Of a stretch of DNA of 64,000 nucleotides, positions 59,894-64,000 are shown one piece after another. A program made the translations under genes and the position numbers. Numbering within the stretch: position 1 is the stretch's first letter; every line of letters begins with the position of its first letter. Origin of the DNA: Dactylosporangium vinaceum (GTDB lineage Bacteria > Actinomycetota > Actinomycetes > Mycobacteriales > Micromonosporaceae). Under the pieces are notes generated by a model, which saw only the letters and a list, made by a program, of their open reading frames with translations, ran no database searches and was not told where the DNA came from. The stretch lies in NCBI RefSeq assembly GCF_019904175.1, contig NZ_CP061913.1:11842001-11906000 (forward strand), read 5' to 3'.

Positions 59894-62428
59894 ATGCAGA
59901 CAACACCGCGAACCGACGACGCGACCAACCGGCGCCTGTGGCGCCTCGTTGGTCCCGTCGTCGTCGGCGGGTCCGCCTCCGCCCTGTGGGCACTGTGGAG
60001 CATCTCGACCCGCCCGGCCCAGGTCACCGGCCTCGCCGTGCTCACCCTCGTGGTGATCGGCAACTTCTTCACCGTCATCGAGGTCCGCATCCGATCGGCC
60101 CGCGACGGCATCCATCCGATCACCGCAGTGATCACGCTCGCCGCCGTCTTCCTGCCGGCCGCGGAGATGATCCTGGGCGCCGCGTGCGGCCTGTTCCTCT
60201 CCCTGCTGATCCGCCGGGTGTCCGATCCGGTCAAGATGGCCTTCAATGTCGGAAAAGAAACTCTTTCCGCGACAGCGGCCGCCTTCGCCGCGTACAGCGT
60301 CGGGGTCCAGCCGATCCTGTTGAATTCCGCATTCTCCATTTCCGAGGTCATACCCGGACTTCTGCTGGCATTTGTCGCATATACCGTGGTTGACGAGGTC
60401 GTGGCCCAGGGATTGTTCGCGATCGTCACGCACAAACCGTTCCGGCAGCTCCTCTTCGCCAACTTCGACGTCCGGCTCCTCACCCGGTTCGGGCAGGCCG
60501 GCGTCGCGCTGGCCACAGTCGTCGCCTACCGCGTCAGCGAGTGGCTGCTGCTGGTCCTGCCGCCCCTGGCCGTCGCCATCCACCTGGCCTTCGCCAACAA
60601 GACCCGCACCCGGCAGGGCAACGAGGCGTGGCAGCGGCTGGCCGAGGCGACCGACGAGTTCAACTCCGTCGACCAGACCGACGTCCTCTACGCGGCCGTG
60701 CGCCGGGCGACCGACATCTTCTCCACCGACCAGGCGGAGGTCGAGATCCGGCCGCCGAGCGGCGAGGCCCGCCTGGTCCGCAGCGACGGCCGGGACATCC
60801 TGTTCGACGGGCACCCGCACGACGCGCCGCCGGCCGAGGGGTACCTCATCCCGGTCGCCCTGGAGAGCTACCGGGGCGACGGCGACCTGGGCGAGCTGCG
60901 GCTGCGCTTCCGCGGCGCGGGACCAGTGCGGTTCAACGACCGGGAGCAGTACACCCTGCGCACCTTCACCGCCGCGCTCTGCACCGCGATCCGCAACGCC
61001 GCGACCTTCGCCGAGACCCAGCGCCTCGCCGACAGCCATGCCCGCGCCGCCGCCCAGGACCCGCTGACCCGGCTGGCCAACCGGCGGCGGCTGCAGCAGT
61101 ACGGCGACGAGATCCTCGCGGGCAATGCCGGGGTGGTGGGGGTACTGCTGATCGACCTCAACCACTTCAAAGAGGTGAACGACACCCTCGGGCACGCCGA
61201 GGGTGACCGGGTCCTGGTCGGCGTCTCCGAGCGCCTGGCCGCCGCGGCCCGCCCCGGCGACCTGGTGGCCCGCTTCGGCGGCGACGAGTTCGCGGTCCTC
61301 ATGTCCGGCCTGAGCGCCCCGGCCATCGCCGAGCTGCGGGCCCACGCCATGCTCGACGCGCTCGCCCCGCCCATCGAGCTCGACGACATGCGCATCAGCG
61401 TCGAGGCGACCTGCGGCGTGACCACCGGCACCGGCGGCAGCGTCGGCGAGCTCCTGCGCCGCGCCGACATCGCCCTGTACCAGGCCAAGCAGGAGGGCCA
61501 GCGGGTCGTCGTCTACGCACAGTCCCGCGACACGGCCGACGTCAACAGCCTCGCCCTCGGCGGCGACCTGGCCCGCGCCGTCGCCGAGCACCAGTTCACC
61601 GTCCACTTCCAGCCGATCGTCGACCTGGCCAGCGGCAAGGTCATCGCGGCCGAGGCCCTCACCCGCTGGCAGCACCCCGACCGCGGCCCCCTCTCGCCGG
61701 ACCGCTTCCTCGGCGCCATCGAACGCTCCGGCCAACTCGCCGCGTTCGCCGACGCCGTGCTCGACCAGGCCCTGATCGCCGTCACGGACTGGGCCGACGC
61801 CGGGTACTCCATCCCGGTCGCGGTGAACGTGTCACCGCGCAGCCTGCTCGACCCGAGCTTTCCCGACGCCGTCGCCCGCCGCCTGGCCGCGCACGGCGTG
61901 CCGTCGAGCTCCCTGGTCATCGAGCTCACGGAGTCCGTGACGCTCAGCAAGCTCGAGGTCGTCGACGAGGTCCTGGCCGCCCTGCGCGACCAGGGCATCC
62001 GGCTGGCCCTCGACGACTTCGGCACCGGCTTCTCGTCGCTGGCGACGCTGGCTCGGGTGCCCGTCGACGAGCTCAAGATCGACCGCTCGTTCGTCGCGGC
62101 GATGAACGCCTCCGCCCCCGGCGCCGTCGTCCGCTCGACCATCGACCTCGGCCGCAGCCTCGACCTGCTCGTCGTCGCCGAGGGCGTCGAGCGCGAGGAC
62201 CAGCGCCGCCAACTGTGGGAGCTCGGCTGCCCGGCCGGCCAGGGCCACCTCTTCGCCCGGGCCATGCCCGCCGACCGCCTGCTGGCCGCCCTCGACCGCG
62301 GCGCCGGCCACCTCGCCGCTCCCCTGCACGACACCGGCGCCGTGATCCGCATGTCCCGCAGCCGCCGCACCCGCCGCACGACCCAGGGCGGCACCGCCGA
62401 ACCCCCGGGCCGCGAGCGCTCCACCTGA
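59894..62428 (+). CDS. Membrane diguanylate cyclase/phosphodiesterase (GGDEF-EAL)
   Basis: 844 residues. The N-terminal 210 residues hold six or so transmembrane helices in a MASE-like arrangement, then a GAF-like part. The GGDEF domain is intact (ARFGGDEFAVL, residues about 459-469) and has an inhibitory I-site RPGD five residues earlier. The EAL domain is also intact: AEALTRWQHP, IELTES, LDDFGTGFSSL, LKIDRSFV and AEGVE. The protein can therefore make and degrade cyclic di-GMP; which activity dominates is unknown. The basic C-terminal tail (RSRRTRRTTQGG) is unstructured. Confidence 0.93.
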   Translation: MQTTPRTDDATNRRLWRLVGPVVVGGSASALWALWSISTRPAQVTGLAVLTLVVIGNFFTVIEVRIRSARDGIHPITAVITLAAVFLPAAEMILGAACGLFLSLLIRRVSDPVKMAFNVGKETLSATAAAFAAYSVGVQPILLNSAFSISEVIPGLLLAFVAYTVVDEVVAQGLFAIVTHKPFRQLLFANFDVRLLTRFGQAGVALATVVAYRVSEWLLLVLPPLAVAIHLAFANKTRTRQGNEAWQRLAEATDEFNSVDQTDVLYAAVRRATDIFSTDQAEVEIRPPSGEARLVRSDGRDILFDGHPHDAPPAEGYLIPVALESYRGDGDLGELRLRFRGAGPVRFNDREQYTLRTFTAALCTAIRNAATFAETQRLADSHARAAAQDPLTRLANRRRLQQYGDEILAGNAGVVGVLLIDLNHFKEVNDTLGHAEGDRVLVGVSERLAAAARPGDLVARFGGDEFAVLMSGLSAPAIAELRAHAMLDALAPPIELDDMRISVEATCGVTTGTGGSVGELLRRADIALYQAKQEGQRVVVYAQSRDTADVNSLALGGDLARAVAEHQFTVHFQPIVDLASGKVIAAEALTRWQHPDRGPLSPDRFLGAIERSGQLAAFADAVLDQALIAVTDWADAGYSIPVAVNVSPRSLLDPSFPDAVARRLAAHGVPSSSLVIELTESVTLSKLEVVDEVLAALRDQGIRLALDDFGTGFSSLATLARVPVDELKIDRSFVAAMNASAPGAVVRSTIDLGRSLDLLVVAEGVEREDQRRQLWELGCPAGQGHLFARAMPADRLLAALDRGAGHLAAPLHDTGAVIRMSRSRRTRRTTQGGTAEPPGRERST

Positions 62429-62448
62429 CCCATTGGCAGAATGGTCGG

Positions 62449-63630
62449 ATCGCTACCGACCTGCGCCCGCGTCTGATCGACGCCGTCTTCTACGCACTGT
62501 GCGCCGCGTTCGCCGCCGTCACCGCGCTCACCTCGACGCTGCTGCCCCACCGGGCGTGGGGCGCGATCGCCTGGATCGGCTACGCGGCCGGCGCCGCGCT
62601 CGTCCTCCTCGGGGCTCGCCGCCTGGTCGTCTGGCTGCTGTTTGCCGCCACCGCCCTGCTCCCGCTCCTGGTCGAGTCGATCCAGCGCGCGTCCGGGCGC
62701 GCCGACCGGGCCCAGGAGGAGGTACTTGTCGTCGAGCACATGGGCGACCGCCTGCTCCACACCGGCACGCCCTACTTGTCACCGGCGGCGATCGCCTCGC
62801 TGCCCCCGGAGGAGCGCCTGCTCGGCTACGCCCCCTACCAGCCCGGCATGGCGATCTTCGGCCTACCGCGCGCCGCGTTCGGCCAGGCGTGGTGGACCGA
62901 CGCCCGCGTGTGGTTCTTCGCCGCCACGCTGTTCTGCCTCGTGTACTCCCTCAGGCTGCTCAACGCCCGCACGCACCGCCTGACCCAGGCCGTGGCCGTC
63001 CTCCCGCTGTGCACCCTGACCCTCGCCACCGGCGGCGACGACCTGCCGGTCCTGGCCCTGTGCGTGCTGGCCCTGGCCCTGGCCTCACGCGACCGCTTCG
63101 TGGCCGCCGGGGTCGCGGTGGGCCTGGCCGGCGCCCTCAAGCTCTTCGCACTGCCGGTGGCCCTGGTCCTGCTGGTCCTGGCGCTGCCGCCGCTGGCCCG
63201 CGCGCTCCGCTTCGCCGCCTTCGCGTTCGGCATCCCCCTGGCCGCGCTCGGGCCGGCGCTCATTGTCGACGCGGACGCGTTCATCGAGAACGCCATCCGC
63301 TTCCCGAGCGGCCACGGCCTGGTGACGAGCCCGGCCCAGTCCCCGCTGCCGGGCCACCTGATCGCCACCGCCTTCCCGGCCGGCCGCACGATCGCGCTGG
63401 CGCTGCTGCTCCTGGCCGGCGCCGTCATCGCCTACCGGCTGTATCGCCGCCCCCCGCGGACCGCCGCGGCCGCCGCCCTGTTCACAGCGGCCGGCCTGAC
63501 CGCCGCGATCATGCTCACGCCGACCACGCGCTTCGGCTACCTCCTGTATCCGGCGGCCTTTCTGGCGTACTGGTGGGACCAGCGCCAACGGCCGTCAGAT
63601 GGCCATGTCGACGAACCGCGACAGGTGTAG
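62449..63630 (+). CDS. GT87 (DUF2029)-like multipass membrane protein, start codon not evident
   Basis: About 390 residues. More than eight transmembrane helices are seen (IDAVFYALCAAFAAVTALTS, RRLVVWLLFAATALLPLLV, VAVLPLCTLTLATGG, LPVALVLLVLALPPLARAL). A GALKLFALPVALVLL stretch and a preceding extracellular loop (TPYLSPAAIASLPPEERLLG) are like those of GT87 polyprenol-linked mannosyltransferases. No ATG, GTG or TTG lies in frame between 62218 and the first helix; CTG 62461, ATC 62449 and CTG 62425 are the only candidates. The upstream ATG at 62215 is deep inside the GGDEF-EAL gene. Confidence 0.6.
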   Translation: MATDLRPRLIDAVFYALCAAFAAVTALTSTLLPHRAWGAIAWIGYAAGAALVLLGARRLVVWLLFAATALLPLLVESIQRASGRADRAQEEVLVVEHMGDRLLHTGTPYLSPAAIASLPPEERLLGYAPYQPGMAIFGLPRAAFGQAWWTDARVWFFAATLFCLVYSLRLLNARTHRLTQAVAVLPLCTLTLATGGDDLPVLALCVLALALASRDRFVAAGVAVGLAGALKLFALPVALVLLVLALPPLARALRFAAFAFGIPLAALGPALIVDADAFIENAIRFPSGHGLVTSPAQSPLPGHLIATAFPAGRTIALALLLLAGAVIAYRLYRRPPRTAAAAALFTAAGLTAAIMLTPTTRFGYLLYPAAFLAYWWDQRQRPSDGHVDEPRQV

Positions 63631-64000
63631 CTGCGCCGCCACGGTAATCGAGTCGGTAGGCCCGTTTCGGTGCTTGGCCACGATGAAGTCCGCCTCCCCG
63701 GCCCGCGGCGACTCCTTGTCGTAGTAGTCGTCGCGGTGCAGCAGGATCACCACGTCCGCGTCCTGCTCGATCGAGTTGTGGGTGGCGATGCCGTTGGCGA
63801 CGAAGTTGTGCAGGCCGGGCACCGTCGCGTCGTACACCTCCTGCTCACCGATGCTCTCGATCGAACGGATCTCGTCCCAGCACACGTCGTTCGTCGCGTG
63901 CAGTTCGAGGTCCGCCCGGTCCAGCACGGCCGCCACCTGCGACAGCCGCGACCGGCTCGGCGAGCGCTCCCACTGGCGGCGCCCGCCGGACCGCGTCCCC
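63595..64000 (-). CDS. dnaB: Replicative DNA helicase DnaB, C-terminal part with intein; 5' end outside window
   Basis: The visible part is 134 residues, running off the right edge. The last 59 residues are DnaB C-terminal sequence, SIEQDADVVILLHRDDYYD through FIVAKHRNGPTDSITVAAQL, which follows the RecA-like core of all DnaB helicases. Directly before it is an intein C-terminus (VPGLHNFVANGIATHN). The mature helicase therefore needs protein splicing. It unwinds the replication fork. It converges on the GT87-like gene with a 36-bp overlap. Confidence 0.92.
   Translation of the reverse strand, partial: GTRSGGRRQWERSPSRSRLSQVAAVLDRADLELHATNDVCWDEIRSIESIGEQEVYDATVPGLHNFVANGIATHNSIEQDADVVILLHRDDYYDKESPRAGEADFIVAKHRNGPTDSITVAAQLHLSRFVDMAI
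63775..64000 (-). other. C-terminal part of a DnaB intein
   Basis: The block ending YDATVPGLHNFVANGIATHN, with Ser as the first extein residue, has the conserved intein block F pattern, a penultimate His and terminal Asn followed by a nucleophilic Ser. The insertion point, immediately before SIEQDAD, is the one used by the Synechocystis DnaB intein. Upstream text RRQWERSPSRSRLSQVAAVL is intein body; whether a homing endonuclease is present cannot be seen. Confidence 0.88.

Noticed and set aside
62433..63647. Alternative frame starting at TTG 62433 for the membrane gene
   Set aside because: Its translation is Arg/Pro-rich with no membrane helices; the hydrophobic GT87-like sequence is in the other frame.

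Overview
The window is very GC-rich with many GTG starts and tightly overlapping genes. It carries typical actinomycete markers: HspR/HAIR heat-shock control, a SigE-family ECF sigma factor, a DUF3151 protein, an LppU/SCO3897-type protein, and a GAAC-N4-GTTC type LexA box. I infer an actinobacterium, most likely Micromonosporaceae (Actinoplanes-like). No rRNA, tRNA, insertion sequence, prophage or CRISPR array was seen.

Layout. 1-4.7 kb: the end-truncated N-terminus of a CNNM/HlyC-type membrane protein, then a lipid-catabolism operon (acyl-CoA synthetase, acyl-CoA dehydrogenase, SCP2 protein) divergent from a TetR regulator, with a 30-bp operator-like palindrome between them. 4.7-12 kb: purD, purA, a degenerate diacylglycerol-kinase-like protein, a giant Pro-rich ParA/MinD-like ATPase and a DUF3151 protein. 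12-18.6 kb: LOG-family protein, secreted protein, fbaA, small acidic protein, a SigE-type sigma factor overlapping a degenerate LCP-type membrane protein, and a PhyH dioxygenase. 18.7-25.4 kb: a frameshifted MEMO protein with its radical SAM partner, DedA, a class II aldolase/ArsR/pyrE set, SDR and small membrane or unknown proteins. 25.4-35.1 kb: clpB and dnaK-grpE-dnaJ-hspR, each preceded by a HAIR site, separated by a BNR lipoprotein candidate, a DUF1707 protein and an unknown protein. 35.3-40.2 kb: two tandem dynamin-like GTPases, a small membrane protein and a fructosamine-kinase-like protein.

40.2-59.5 kb is the most interesting part. Molybdenum cofactor genes lie at both ends (moaA-moaD on the left; moaC-moaB/mog-moeA-moaE on the right). 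Between them are a membrane metallophosphoesterase, a fusion of an endonuclease-Q-like PHP nuclease to a UvrD helicase, an LppU-like protein, an AAA ATPase behind a perfect LexA-type box, and a five-gene translationally coupled operon: SWIM zinc finger, DUF5691, MoxR AAA+, DUF5682 (TIKI/TraB-like N-terminus, by inference) and VWA. This operon is the best candidate for a poorly described system.

59.9-64 kb: a GGDEF-EAL membrane protein with both active-site signatures, a GT87-like multipass protein with no canonical start codon, and the C-terminus of replicative helicase DnaB interrupted by an intein. A roughly 90-bp dispersed repeat occurs at 29814-30035 and 37154-37248; in both places its end supplies the RTGAGC start of the next gene.
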